Assembly: GCA_037501455.1 (NCBI GenBank)
Contig: CM074858.1
Span: forward strand, 97,808,001 to 97,872,000
Reading direction: 5' to 3'
Source: Lantana camara
Taxonomy: Eukaryota > Streptophyta > Magnoliopsida > Lamiales > Verbenaceae
Length of the DNA stretch: 64,000 nt
The translations under genes were made by a program, and so were the position numbers. Of this stretch, positions 23,138 to 34,621 are shown in pieces (within the stretch, counting starts at the first letter, position 1; each line of letters starts with the position of its first letter). The notes beneath the pieces were generated by a model. It did no database searches. It saw only the letters and a list, made by a program, of their open reading frames with translations, and had not been told where the DNA came from.

Positions 23138-23424
23138 CTTGTAAATGAGAAGAGAGATCGATCTCATCACGTCCCCGCAATAATGAAATCTCCTCTAGTT
23201 TGTACGTAAAGGTCGAGTATGTAACCATGACTCTACAATGAGATTGCAACTCACGCGCGAGTGCCATCATCTCAGAGCATCCACTTGTACAACTGAATCT
23301 TCTGATTAATTCCAGCAAGCAGTTTTCCATTGAATGCGTTCAGAGAGTAAACAACCCCTTTTGTTTCCTTTCCAGCAATTAGTGAAAGTTTTCCATCTTC
23401 CACAGCAAAAACTAATATCCGACT
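23138..23424 (-). pseudogene. DDB1: DDB1 exon fragment captured by Helitron-2
   Basis: DDB1 is the adaptor of CUL4 ubiquitin ligases and a UV-damage DNA-binding subunit. The minus strand encodes ILVFAVEDGKLSLIAGKETK, then GVVYSLNAFNGKLLAGINQK and IQLYKWML, a near-exact match to the conserved C-terminal WD40-type propeller of plant DDB1. DDGTR and, after a frameshift, LYVQTRGDFIIAG continue the match. Plausible splice sites bound it: an acceptor TTTTAGAG near 23424 and a donor CAAG|GTAAAAC at 23138. An in-frame TGA after KWML, a second stop and a frameshift make it a pseudogene. Only one exon is present, so it is a captured fragment. Identity comes from recall of the family, not a search. Confidence 0.85.
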
Positions 23425-26400
23425 CTAAAATTATTTGGAGAAAGAAAAATTTTAAAAAAATAGTGAGTTTTATATATGATTATATGGATGCAGTATGCAC
23501 ATTCTTTTTACAAAATACAAATACATATAATAAAATATGAAAAAACACATGTAGCGCCAGAACTCGAGATGCCACATCCCCCGCACCAAGACCCGACCCG
23601 TATATGAAATGGAAAGTCCATACACGTGCCAAGTCATGGCGAACGGGGACTCACTTACTCGCTATGCTAGGCGGGAGCTAGAATCTCGAAACCAATTAAC
23701 CAATTTAATAGGATAAATGCACAGGCGGAAGCAAAACATATGCTCAATTATAATATAAGCAAAGAGTGACGGATTCAACTAGCCTAGATACCTAGTCCCG
23801 AAATTTCAAACATAAATCACAAATCACGGGTTCAATCGATCCCTAGAAGCCTGTCCCGAATCAACATAATGTAATCATAACAATTCATACATTCTTCTTA
23901 TAACTTATTCAAATTACAATATACGTGTGAAATAACTCCGACTTAACCACAGGACTCGACAGACTCAAAATCCCGCCTAGCACCTCAAAACCTGCAAAAG
24001 AACTGAAAACAAAGCTGAGTTCAGTCCATAAGAGACTGGTGGGTATAAAAGAGGGGCTTAATACATAAATAGTATGAAATTAAACACCCTCACATGTAAG
24101 TTATAATCCCCGTACGAGGTTTTGAAATATTTTCCAAGTGGGTAAAAACAAAGGAGAACAACGCTCGGGATTACAACCTTTAAGGTCATTCATTCATTAC
24201 AATCATGCGGTCAATACGTGAGCCTTGATGGGTGGGCGAATATCTCTAACCTACTCCTTGTGTGTGCATATCATTTCAATCTTTGCATTAGCGATCATAC
24301 ACATTCATATATAATTGTTCATAATCATATCATTCATAATCATATCACTTACACCTTTTTCCTCCAGGAGGTGGACGGGCTTGCAAGACCCGACCACCGG
24401 TCCATACATAGGCTAATGTGGGTACATGAATCCCCCAAGGGCACTCAACTCCCATTCCTCGCTAATCTCCTAGTGAGGGCCGGTATCACCGTAAATGTGG
24501 TGGGACTAGTACAAGGGATCACCGTCGGCCCTTGCCTCCCCGGATAGCCACTTGCACTAAGTCCCTGGGCCCGTATGGTCATAATCATGTCCACGCCAAA
24601 AACATAAGGTAGGGATACATAAAAGAAGAGCTTTACGTTGGAAATCATTTACTCTTAAAAGACTCGATATATACTTATAATACTTTGACTCAAAACTTTC
24701 ACGTTGGATATATATCGGGTCAGTTCCTATCTAATAGAAGAGAACCCATCTGTTACACCTTACCGAACAATACCAAAAGAAAGAAAGACTTGAAGATAGC
24801 CTATGAAACCGGTACGTCTCCGCCCTGGAGAAAACTGTACAAAAGACAATGCGGTACTTATGTGAGACTCAAGACTCCAAATGAACCATATATGACGCAC
24901 GACAAATGTTCATGGAGTGGTGTAACATGTTATGACATGATTCAATATGCAATAAATCATAAATATTTCATGAAATGGTGTGATCGTGCTCATATGCTCA
25001 AATACTCAAACGAATCCAATTTATATATAAAGCACGAGCAATAATGATGAGCTATGAGCGATCTTTCATGAACTATAACAATTGGAGCCATAATCTTCAT
25101 ATAGTATTCATAGCACATATTTAAACATGTTTACAATGCATATAATAGCATACGATAGGAATTCCTAAAGTTAAAGTTCATATAAGGGGGAAATGAATAC
25201 AAAGGAAGCGAAACAAGGTAACATATAAAAGCATATGAGTTCATAATTCAAAACGACCATTCCAATTAGGCTCTAAATTTAAAATATACAACCTAGCACA
25301 TAATATAACATGTTAACTAAGCATATGAATTAATTAGAGGTGAAAGAAATTCATTCAACACATAGGGAGTGCATGGGTTTCAAGAAGAGTTACATTGTAG
25401 CATTTAAATGTTTATGCATATATGTCACGTTTGTCCAACACAAATCAAGCCATATCATTCATAATCAGATCATAACATATCATAAATACAAGTTGAAGCA
25501 AAATAAACCAATCAAAACACATAAGGAAGTCAAGGGGGTGAAAGCAATGGAAGAAGATGTATTTTGGCAAAAGTTGATAGTTTTTGGAAATGCGCATGCT
25601 GTAGAAAAACGGGAATATCTCGAGTTCTAGAATTTGGAATTGGGTTTTGTTTGTTGGCTCAAATCATGGTTCAAAGCGAGGTGAAAATGGCGTAGGCCCG
25701 AAGTTGGATGAATGCAAATTCCCGGTGAAGTGATGACACCAAATTAAAATGGTTATAACTCACAAACGAGGAATGATATTGAGGTGATTCCAATTAGAGA
25801 ATACTTTAGACTCAATTTAGTTTCTACAGTTTGAATTTCAGGTCAATCGGAGTTCATTTGAATAGTTAACGGAGAATGAAACCGGGACGGAAAAGAATAA
25901 AAGGACAAAATGGTAGGCCAGTCAAAAAAGGGGTAGTAACGGGGGTTAACACTTCTAAGGCAAAAATTGGTAACTGGGATTAACGAAGGCAGGCGATATA
26001 CGGGATAAGGTAATGGGGGTTAAAAATTTTAAGCACAAAAGGGATAACGGGGGTTACTCCCCCCCGAACTGCAACTCCAAGTTCCGCCTTCAATGGCGGA
26101 ACACACACTCAAACACACACATACACACCACAAAACAACTCCAAATCACCCAAAATCCATACCACAAGTCACGTACGACACTTAAATCATATATCTGCAA
26201 GTTAGAGCTCGTAAAACAAGCTCGAACACATCAAATCCCGATCCCCTATACTATTCATCATCTTCCCCACAAAGGCAATTAGGCAAGGATTAAAGTCACA
26301 AGATATACGTAGAATTAAAGCACGTAACGAAAGGAATACAAATCTTACCTTAGGTCATTGATCGGATGGTTGGATCTCAAAAACCCGAGCTCAAGGGTTC

Positions 26401-27087
26401 ATGGCCAAAAGGGGGATGAATTTCTCATTCTCTTCCCCTTCTTCCTTGCTTATATGTGGAATGAGGGAGAAGGGAAAAAGGGTTGACCCCTTTTTGGGCT
26501 GAAGCGGGTCAGTTTATACGGGTAGGGTCGAATGGTATTCGGTCCATTCGGATCGGATTTTAAAATGTTAGGGCGATTAAATGACTTTAAGAATTAAAGA
26601 ATTAATTCATTGAATTCGAATCATCGAAACGAACTCAACGATAAGGTTGGAATTCGAATCCAAATTCCCGAGCTCAAGGTAGCCACAAACGGTCCAAAAC
26701 TGTTGGAAAATACGAATCAGAAAGCAGCGGAATTTAAAAAATTTTCCCAACAAAAGGACCTTGAACTCGCAATCGTGTAACCAAATTCGTAAAGATAGAA
26801 AACTTACTTTTCTTTTATTCTTTCTTGAAGCGTTTCAAGCCACCCAAGAACGCTCTTCACGCGGCTTGATCCCCTCTCCTTTGGTAAAGCTCGAATCTTC
26901 AAACTTCTAACTTGAAGTCTCTAGAGAAAGTCCACCAACTTGATCACAATCTAACTAGTAAGGATGCTAGTTCTCTAGTTAGTGTTTAGGCTTAACCTAG
27001 GGTTTAATTTAATCTTGGAGAAAGGAAGGTGTTCAACACATGAACCAAGAATTGTCTATTAGCTCTAAAGGGGAGCATGAGCTCCCC

Positions 27088-27096
27088 TATATATAG
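27088..27096 (-). promoter_or_regulatory. TATA box and adjacent hairpin in the copia 3' LTR
   Basis: On the minus strand CCTATATATAGG is followed at once by GGGGAGC TCAT GCTCCCC (27070-27087), an inverted repeat that would fold at or just after the RNA start. The same arrangement in the 5' LTR is at 35270-35296, where it would drive the element. Confidence 0.6.
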
Positions 27097-27428
27097 GAAA
27101 GGGGAGGGACGGCCGAACCTAGTCCTTATTGGACTAGGATTTGGTTCCTCTCTCTCCTATTACTTGATGATCAAGTATTTTCAACCTTGACTTTGAATTC
27201 TAATTCTAGTCAACTTTGAAGAGAGCTTAAAAAATATCCAAACTATTTTTGGATAATTTTATACTTTATTTATTATAAAATAAATAACTTATTTTATCTA
27301 ATTAATTAATTCATAATTAATTAACTAGATTATTTTCTCCAAAATTAGACTTTCTTTTTAATTCAAAATTAAACCAAAGTCTATTAAATAATTAACTAAT
27401 TAATTATTTAACATATATATATATTATC

Positions 27429-27500
27429 ACGCGTGTGTGACACGTGTCACAGTGACACGTGTCACTCACGCGAGCCACACGTGTGAATTCACACGTGTGG
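27429..27500. promoter_or_regulatory. CACGTG palindrome array in the copia 3' LTR
   Basis: Four CACGTG cores plus CACGCG variants in about 70 bp, arranged as inverted repeats (TGACACGTGTCA twice, CCACACGTGTG / CACACGTGTGG). It is repeated exactly at 35629-35700 in the 5' LTR. On the element's strand it lies upstream of the TATA box, where plant bZIP/bHLH factors binding G-box or ABRE cores would act. Confidence 0.55.
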
Positions 27501-28645
27501 AACCCTCTTGGTCCGATTAACTCGTTTAATCATTTTCAAGCCTCAACTCATGTAACCAAGTTGTTGTGTGTGACCCTCTAGGTTCTCAATTCAATTAGCA
27601 GTGACCCTAATTAATTAATTCACTAATTAATTAATCAGTCCACAGATTAAACGACCATAGTCTAGCAACAGGTGTTTAACCCCTAGCTGAATTGGAATGT
27701 TCGGATTCGACAGAACCTTTAAGTCATTGAATCATGTGAGATACAATCCTCCTACTTACTATCTCTCAACCAAGATCTAGGGCAAGGGAATAATCAGAAC
27801 CCTAATAATCCGGTCTTAAAGCTAAGTGCATTTCATATCCATTTGATCTCAATCCAAGAAACCCTTTTCTTGATGTCTTGATCTACTGCCTTGGCCAAGG
27901 ACTCCATATGGCATATGAATGACTTACACAATAAGAGATCACCTTGCAAATGCAAGTGTAGGTCCTTTCTTGATTCTCATTCACTTTCATGAGTCACTTG
28001 TGCAGTCCCAGCATAAGCCTTGAATCAGTTGTCTAAGGCGACACCCTTTAAAGCTTATGCCTAAGACTACAGAGTTAACTCATAAAGTGACAAGGAACCT
28101 CAAGTCTAAGGATCAATTAATCACATCAATGACTCGTGAGATATTTCCTAATCTGGAAGTTTCCATTTCCTGAAATAGAAACTTCCTTTCCCATTTAGGA
28201 ATGTTCTCACACGGGGCACCTCAGTGAACTTACTTATTAAAGTAAGCACCCTCATGTATCACGCACGTATCAACTATACACTTTGCACCTCCATGAAACA
28301 AGGTGGTCCTTCTTAAGGGCGTGATCCCACAAGCAAGCCTTAGAGGAGTCAGGTTGACACTCCCACTGTCTGTAGGACTCATCGGCTTGGAGTATTTTAC
28401 TAATCATGACTTATGTGATATAGGGCTCGTTTCATGAACCATTTCACCTAAATGGTAGAGTCCTAAAGTCATCAGGATTAGGGGAGTTCTCATACATGCA
28501 CAGCTAAAGTAAACGCATACCAAACAAGAGCATATAAAGAAGTGTTGCCTCAATTCGTTATTTCATTCAAAGATTGTCTGTGATTACAATAAGGAAAAGC
28601 ACAAAGCGGATATACAATCGGCTTTCTAGGGCACTATTCCTAACA

Positions 28646-28656
28646 ATCTCCCACTT
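28646..28656 (-). other. Polypurine tract of the copia element
   Basis: The minus strand reads AAGTGGGAGAT directly before the 3' LTR start TGTTAGGAATAG. This is the standard copia plus-strand primer. It begins only a few bases after the gag-pol stop codon. Confidence 0.85.
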
Positions 28657-28661
28657 GCCCG

Positions 28662-31600
28662 TCAAAGCCATTCTAAAGCTACTCTAAGTCCCATCTTCTG
28701 AAGATGACCTTGGAAAGCTTCTCGACTAAGGGGTTTAGTAAGTGGATCTGCCACGTTCTCTGCTGATGTGACCCTCTCAATTTGCACATCTCCTCTTTTG
28801 ATAATATCACGGATTAGGTGATACTTCCTCATAATGTGCTTGGTCCGTTGGTGAGATCTTGGTTCTCTTGCTTGAGCAACCGCCCCAGTGTTGTCACAAA
28901 ACACAGTAATGGGGTCTTTCATGCTAGGAACAACATTCAACTCTTGAATGAAGTTTCTAATCCAAACACCTTCCTTAGCTGCATCATTTGCAGCTAAGTA
29001 TTCGGCCTCAGTGGTCGAATCAGCAGTGGTTGTTTGCTTGGAACTCTTCCAACTCACTGCTCCGCCGTTTAGGCAGAAAATGTATCCTGACATTGACTTA
29101 AAATCATCTAAGTCAGATGCAAAGCTTGCATCGCAGTATCCTTCGACAGTAAGATCTTTCTGACCTCCGTAAACTAAGAATAAATCTTTAGTACTTTTCA
29201 AGTACTTAAGAATATTCTTCACGGCAGCCCAGTGACCATCTCCAGGGTCAGATTGGAAACGACTTGTCACACTAAGTGCATAAGCCACATCCGGTCGAGT
29301 ACATAACATTGCATACATTATGCTACCTATTGCTGATGCATAAGGTGTATGAGTCATTCTTTCCTTCTCAAGGTTAGTCTTAGGACACATCTTCTTTGAA
29401 AGACATGTTCCTACACTCATAGGAATGTTCTTAACCTTTGCTGACTCCATATTGAATCTCTTCAATACTTTGTCAATGTACATCGACTGTGATAGTCCTA
29501 TTAACCTTCTAGATCTATCTCTATAGATTTTAATTCCAAGGATATAGGACGCATCACCAAGATCTTTCATCTCGAATTGGTTCGATAACCATAACTTAGT
29601 CACTTTCATGTCATCCTTCGAATTCCCAATAAGAAGGATGTCATCAACATAAAGTACTAAGAATTGCACTGAGGTCTCCAATTCCTTTCTATACACACAG
29701 GACTCATTCGAAATTTGAATAAAGCCAAACGCTTTGACTGATTCATCAAATCGAATGTTCCAATTCCTAGAAGCCTGTTTCAATCCATAGATTGATCTTT
29801 GGAGTTTGCAAACCTTTTGCTCACTCCCACTGAATGTGAAACCTCTGGGTTGCTCCATATAAATGTCTTTGTCAATGTCACCATTGAGAAAGGCAGTTTT
29901 CACATCCATTTGCCATATCTCATAGTCATAATATGCAGCAATGGCAAGCATGATTCGAATGGACTTTTGCATTGCAACTGGTGAAAAGGTTTCGTCAAAG
30001 TCCACTCCGGGTCTTTGAGTGAATCCTTTTGCAACCAGTCTTGCTTTGTAGGCTGCAATGCTTCCATCAACTCCAAGCTTTCTCTTAAAGATCCATTTGC
30101 AACCTATGGGTTTGACCCCATCAGGCAAATCTACCAAGGTCCAAACTTGGTTGGAGTTCATGGAATCCATTTCGGATTTCATGGCTTCTATCCACTGTTC
30201 AGAGTCAGAATCTGACAGTGCCTCCTCATATGTCAAAGGATCATTATCCTTTTGAGAGATTTCATGGAAGAATCCATACCATCTCTCCGGCTGTCTAGGA
30301 GTACGTTCAGAACGCCTTAGAGGAGGATTCAAATGTGTATCGAAATTCGTGATTGGTTGCAGTTGATCAGAGTGGGACGTTTCTTCAGTGGGTGGTATGG
30401 GGTCACTTTGTACTTCTTCTAATTCTATGATCTTGCCTTTCTTTTCTTTAAGGAACGGTTCCTCAAGAAAAGTGGCATTTCTGGAAACAAACACCTTTTG
30501 TTCAGATTGATCATAGAAGTAGTATCCTATGGATTCCTTAGGATAGCCTACAAAGTAGCATAAGTTAGAACGAGATTCTAACTTATCTCCCACTGTCCTC
30601 TTCACGTAAGCAGGACAACCCCAAATTCTTAAGTAAGAATAACTAGGGATTTTACCATGCCACATTTCATAGGGCGTTTTAGGGACTGACTTAGAGGGAA
30701 CAAGATTCAAAATCTTTGCTGCACTTTCTAGGGCATAACCCCAGAAAGAAGGTGGTAAGTCAGTGAAACTCATCATGGAACGAACCATATCAAGTAGGGT
30801 TCGATTCCTTCTCTCAGAAACTCCATTAAGCTGAGGAGTTCCCGGAGGAGTCCACTGAGAGATAATCCCATTATCCTTGAGATGATTAAGGAATTCTTCA
30901 CTAAGATATTCGCCTCCTCGATCAGATCGAAGTGCTTTGATCTTGTGACCAGTTTGGTTCTCAACCACCTTTTGAAATTCTAAGAATTTCTCAAAAGCTT
31001 CAGATTTATACTTCATTAAGTATACATAACCATACCGACTAAAGTCGTCAGTGAAGGTTATGAAATACTGATGATTGTTTCTCGTGCTTACACTAAGCGG
31101 TCCACAAACATCAGTATGGATCAAATCCAGAACCTTAGTGGCACGTTCCACAGTTCCTTTAAAAGGAACCTTGGACATTTTTCCTTTGAGACAGGATTCG
31201 CAAGAAGTTAACTCTTTGAGATCATTTTCAGAGAATGATCCTAAAGTGTTTATCTTGCTAATTCTGTTCTTGGAAATGTGTCCTAATCTAGCGTGCCATA
31301 AGGGAGCTGAAACTTTGTCATCTCTCTTACGCTTTGTTTCTCGTTGTATATTCATAATATTGATATTTTGAGTTAGGTAAAGTCCATTACTTAGAGTACC
31401 GATATGAACGGAAGAGTTGTTCCGTTTGATAAAGTATTTACCATTCTTAATATAAGTTTCATAACCTTCGCAATCTAATATTGGAACTGAAATTATATTA
31501 CGAATAATGCTCGGTACATAAAGGACTTTATTTAATACTAACTCAAAACTACCTAAATCTAATCTAATTGTGCCTAAAGCTCGAGCTTCAACGTTTGAGC

Positions 31601-32582
31601 CATCGCCGATCTTCAAGACACATTCTCCTTCTTTGAGTTGTTGGACTTCACTTAGCATCTGTACATCATTACAGATATGAGTTCCACAACCGGTATCAAG
31701 TACCCAAGAACTAGAATTAATAGAAAGATTTACTTCAACGAGAAAGATACCTTTCTTTAGAGTAGCCTTGTACTCTGGGCAGTTTCTCCTCCAATGTCCC
31801 GCTTTGCCACAATGGAAGCAAACATCCTCTTTCTGATCACGCTTCTTCTTTTGGGCCTTCCCCTTCGAAATGCCACCAGTGGGCCTAAGGGGTTTCTTCT
31901 TCTTCTTTTGGGCTTTCTTGCCCTTACCTTTAGAAGGCCCAGAAGAGGAAGATGGAGCATTCACCATCAAAACCTTATTGTCCTTCTTGATCGTGCTTTC
32001 AGCAGTCACAAGCTGACTAATCAGCTCAGCTACAGTAGCACCAGCATGATTCATGTTGAAGTTAAGGACAAATGGGTTGAATGATGGTGGGAGCGAAGCT
32101 AGCAACAAATCCACTGAAAGTTCATCTTTCAGTGGCATGTCCATGGAAGCAAGTTTCTCAGTAAGGGCAAGAAACTTGAGTCCATATTCATGGACACTTG
32201 AACCTTCCCTCATTCTCAAGTGGAATAATTCCTTTGAAGTGTTATACCTTGTAACACGTTCATGAGGGCGGTAAAGTTGCTCTAAGTGGTCGTAAATCTC
32301 CCAAGCAAATTCCATGGCCTCATGTTGTCTTTGCAAGTCCGGAGACATGTTAGCCAACATAAGGCAACGGGCTTGGAGATTATCATCCTTCCACTTCTGA
32401 ATCGCGTCCCGCTCGGCCCGAGTGGGAGCCTCCCCTTCAGGAGTAGGCTCCCCTTCGAAGAGAACATAAGTTCTCTTCTTAGAATCTAAAATGATTTTTA
32501 GATTCCTCAGCCAATCAGAATAGTTGGGACCAGTCAACTTGTTTGACTCGAGGATCGATACAAGAGGGTTTTTGGTTGCCAT
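28662..32582 (-). CDS. gag-pol: Copia Gag-Pol polyprotein, 1306 aa, uninterrupted
   Basis: The start MATKNPLVSILESNK at 32582 is typical of copia Gag. Domains in order: Gag (1-250) with a Lys-rich stretch; CCHC knuckle C255-C258-H263-C268; protease loop WVLDTG with catalytic D296; integrase zinc site H430, H435, C461, C464 and catalytic D491, D554, E590 (35 residues between the last two, as expected); reverse transcriptase with DVKTAFLNGDI and YVDD at 978-981; RNase H with GYCDAS, TEAEYLA and FCDNTGA, near 1130-1250. The length is normal for an autonomous element and no stop or frameshift is seen. Functions: RNA packaging, polyprotein cleavage, reverse transcription, and integration at a new site. 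There is no env-like frame after it; the stop is 16 bp before the LTR. All catalytic residues I can check are present. Confidence 0.97.
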   Translation of the reverse strand: MATKNPLVSILESNKLTGPNYSDWLRNLKIILDSKKRTYVLFEGEPTPEGEAPTRAERDAIQKWKDDNLQARCLMLANMSPDLQRQHEAMEFAWEIYDHLEQLYRPHERVTRYNTSKELFHLRMREGSSVHEYGLKFLALTEKLASMDMPLKDELSVDLLLASLPPSFNPFVLNFNMNHAGATVAELISQLVTAESTIKKDNKVLMVNAPSSSSGPSKGKGKKAQKKKKKPLRPTGGISKGKAQKKKRDQKEDVCFHCGKAGHWRRNCPEYKATLKKGIFLVEVNLSINSSSWVLDTGCGTHICNDVQMLSEVQQLKEGECVLKIGDGSNVEARALGTIRLDLGSFELVLNKVLYVPSIIRNIISVPILDCEGYETYIKNGKYFIKRNNSSVHIGTLSNGLYLTQNINIMNIQRETKRKRDDKVSAPLWHARLGHISKNRISKINTLGSFSENDLKELTSCESCLKGKMSKVPFKGTVERATKVLDLIHTDVCGPLSVSTRNNHQYFITFTDDFSRYGYVYLMKYKSEAFEKFLEFQKVVENQTGHKIKALRSDRGGEYLSEEFLNHLKDNGIISQWTPPGTPQLNGVSERRNRTLLDMVRSMMSFTDLPPSFWGYALESAAKILNLVPSKSVPKTPYEMWHGKIPSYSYLRIWGCPAYVKRTVGDKLESRSNLCYFVGYPKESIGYYFYDQSEQKVFVSRNATFLEEPFLKEKKGKIIELEEVQSDPIPPTEETSHSDQLQPITNFDTHLNPPLRRSERTPRQPERWYGFFHEISQKDNDPLTYEEALSDSDSEQWIEAMKSEMDSMNSNQVWTLVDLPDGVKPIGCKWIFKRKLGVDGSIAAYKARLVAKGFTQRPGVDFDETFSPVAMQKSIRIMLAIAAYYDYEIWQMDVKTAFLNGDIDKDIYMEQPRGFTFSGSEQKVCKLQRSIYGLKQASRNWNIRFDESVKAFGFIQISNESCVYRKELETSVQFLVLYVDDILLIGNSKDDMKVTKLWLSNQFEMKDLGDASYILGIKIYRDRSRRLIGLSQSMYIDKVLKRFNMESAKVKNIPMSVGTCLSKKMCPKTNLEKERMTHTPYASAIGSIMYAMLCTRPDVAYALSVTSRFQSDPGDGHWAAVKNILKYLKSTKDLFLVYGGQKDLTVEGYCDASFASDLDDFKSMSGYIFCLNGGAVSWKSSKQTTTADSTTEAEYLAANDAAKEGVWIRNFIQELNVVPSMKDPITVFCDNTGAVAQAREPRSHQRTKHIMRKYHLIRDIIKRGDVQIERVTSAENVADPLTKPLSREAFQGHLQKMGLRVALEWL

Positions 32583-32788
32583 TTCAAAACACGTAGAGAA
32601 TCACAGAATCTACGACCTAAATGGTAAAACAGAGAACTAGTGAGCATGCTGAATTATAACGATATACAAAAGATAAGGTCTTTAATCTATTGTAGCTCCC
32701 ACTGTTTTTCAAAGATCTAGAATTCCCAAAGATCTAAGAGGAACACGTTTCCCAATGGGTACTAAGATCCTAGGCATTTTACCTCGAA

Positions 32789-33109
32789 CCCACGACTCGC
32801 GGACATTCTTAGCAAGAACCCTAGGTAGGTACAACTTACCAATTCTAACACCTTTAGAACTCTTAGTAATTGTTTTTGCATCACCTATCTTTCAATATGG
32901 ACCCACGACTCGTGCGACATCCATATTTACTTAGGCGTTAAGCTAGACCCATCAATCATAAGATCATGACCAAAACTTAGTTCGAACGACCCACGACTCG
33001 CGGACATCGCCCTTGCTAAAATTGACCACGAAATATTGATCATTTAAAATGATCAATTAGGTAACTAAGAACTAATAAGCTCCACTAGCTATCCCACGAC
33101 TCGCGGACA
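32789..33109 (-). repeat. Four dispersed copies of a 17-nt motif in the copia leader
   Basis: CCCACGACTCGCGGACA occurs at about 32789, 32989 and 33093, with a variant ACCCACGACTCGTGCGACAT at 32901. Copies are 90-110 bp apart in otherwise AT-rich sequence. Around the second copy, AATATGG and CCATATT are inverted, so that motif would sit in a hairpin loop. Confidence 0.8.
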
Positions 33110-34153
33110 ATAACTAGCTTTACTTACTAAACTTAAAACCTATTGATGGAATGCTAGGAATTTAATTCAAAATTTGCATCTCGAATTAAACACCTATTTG
33201 TTCGAAATTAGCTTAATATTTAATGGGAATTTTCGAATCAACCGGAGAGTTGTCCGGTTCGACCTCACCAACATATATGTTATCCAATTTTATTAGTCTT
33301 GATTAATGCAAGTACACTTAAATGCATTTCAAACAAGCACATAAACAGATAACATGTCCTAGCATGATACTAACATGTAATGATCATGGGTTCTACCTAT
33401 CTTATGCGTGATATGTGGGAGCCACTCCACAATCACAAGTTCTAACATACATGCCACATAAACAGTTCAAATCATATAAGGGAAAGCAGTAACAAAATAC
33501 GAGCCCTATCTCTATTACATTTAACAATTGAGATTCCCCTCCCTAACATTTTGAGGGGTCTTCACTTATGGCCTCCTTGTTACTTGAATGTGGTCCATCT
33601 TACTCCATGGGTGCATTGTCTCCAAAATGAAAATAAAACCTCACCACCTATCTCTACTCTCAAATTACAATAAAAAGAAAAAGACATAAAGTAATAAGGC
33701 TCAATCTTCATATTGGCCTTAGACAATTACACGGGGCATACCCCGGCCTCAAAAACAGTAATATGGAAAGCCACATAATAAATCACATAACAGTACGCAC
33801 ATAAGTGAGGCTCCAACCTCAATTGAAAAAACGCAACTATAGGGCTCCAACCCCAATTTAAACCATCCATGTGCATAAATTAAAACCATACATAGATCTA
33901 AACCCATGATCACCTAACATGCTTTTGCAAGAATTTAAATTTAACCAATAAATTAAAATTCTCGCTTTAAGCTCTAATAGCTTAAAACACGACTTGATGC
34001 GAGTCTTATTTATAAAAGTTTTCAATAAATCCCAAATTACCAAAACAAATAAAATTCCAATTAATTTCTGAAAATTAATAATTTTATCAAGATGTAATTT
34101 CCCAAAATGTAAACCGTTTCAATTTCTCAAAAATCCCAATTTTAAGTTTTAAT

Positions 34154-34621
34154 TCAAAAATTAAAATAAATATTCAAAAATAAAATTTTAAAATTAAAAT
34201 AAAATTGGGACTGGATTGCACGAAACACGAAAGGGGCCGGATCACGAAAACGGGGCCCGTGCGCGAAACGGGGCACAGCGTCGCAAGCGCGCGCGGACGC
34301 GCACGGCAGGCGCGCACAGCGCCCGGCCAAGGCCAGGCGAGTGCGCGCACTGCGCGCGCATTCCGCGCGCCTCGCGCGCGCGTGCCCTGCTAGGCGGTGG
34401 GCGGCCAGTCTCGGCCGCCCTGGGCGGGCGCACCTAGGCGCGCCCGGGAAGCTCCCGCACAGGCGTGCGGGAGGAGCTGGAAGGCTGGCCGGTCTGTCCC
34501 GGCCAGGCCTGGGCGGCGACGGGCGGACGGCATGCGGGAGGGCCTCCCGCGCGGTTGCGGGAGGGTGGTGCGCGAAGCCCGCGCGCGCGACTCCTTCGCG
34601 CGCGGGGTTTCGCGTGTTCAT
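34154..34621 (-). CDS. Upstream ORF in the GC-rich copia leader (155 codons), doubtful
   Basis: A sense-strand frame starting at 34621 (MNTRNPAREGVARAG), rich in Ala, Arg and Pro and ending in an AT-rich Phe/Asn tail. Several other frames are open across the same GC block on both strands, as expected from base composition alone. It could act as an upstream ORF that affects Gag translation, but I see no family match and no sign of selection. Confidence 0.15.
   Translation of the reverse strand: MNTRNPAREGVARAGFAHHPPATAREALPHAVRPSPPRPGRDRPASLPAPPARLCGSFPGAPRCARPGRPRLAAHRLAGHARARRAECARSARTRLALAGRCARLPCASARACDAVPRFAHGPRFRDPAPFVFRAIQSQFYFNFKILFLNIYFNF
34216..34620. other. Extremely GC- and CpG-rich block in the copia leader
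   Basis: About 400 bp dominated by GCGCGC, CGGCC and GCCGC strings, in sharp contrast to the AT-rich flanks and to the rest of the element. Many short inverted repeats (for example GCTCCCGCAC/GTGCGGGAG-like pairs) imply strong RNA structure. The CpG density suggests little methylation decay so far. Confidence 0.85.

Larger units (their letters stand above)
26701..28645 (-). repeat. 3' LTR of the copia element
   Basis: On the plus strand it begins TGTTGGAAAATACGAATCAG and ends GCACTATTCCTAACA. It appears identical to the 5' LTR at 34901-36845. It carries a TATA box, a hairpin and a CACGTG array, described separately. Confidence 0.96.

Noticed and set aside
24218..26282. Several frames of 89-119 codons in LTR A
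   Set aside because: They are not conserved in sibling LTRs B and C and have no domain. LTR sequence is not expected to code.
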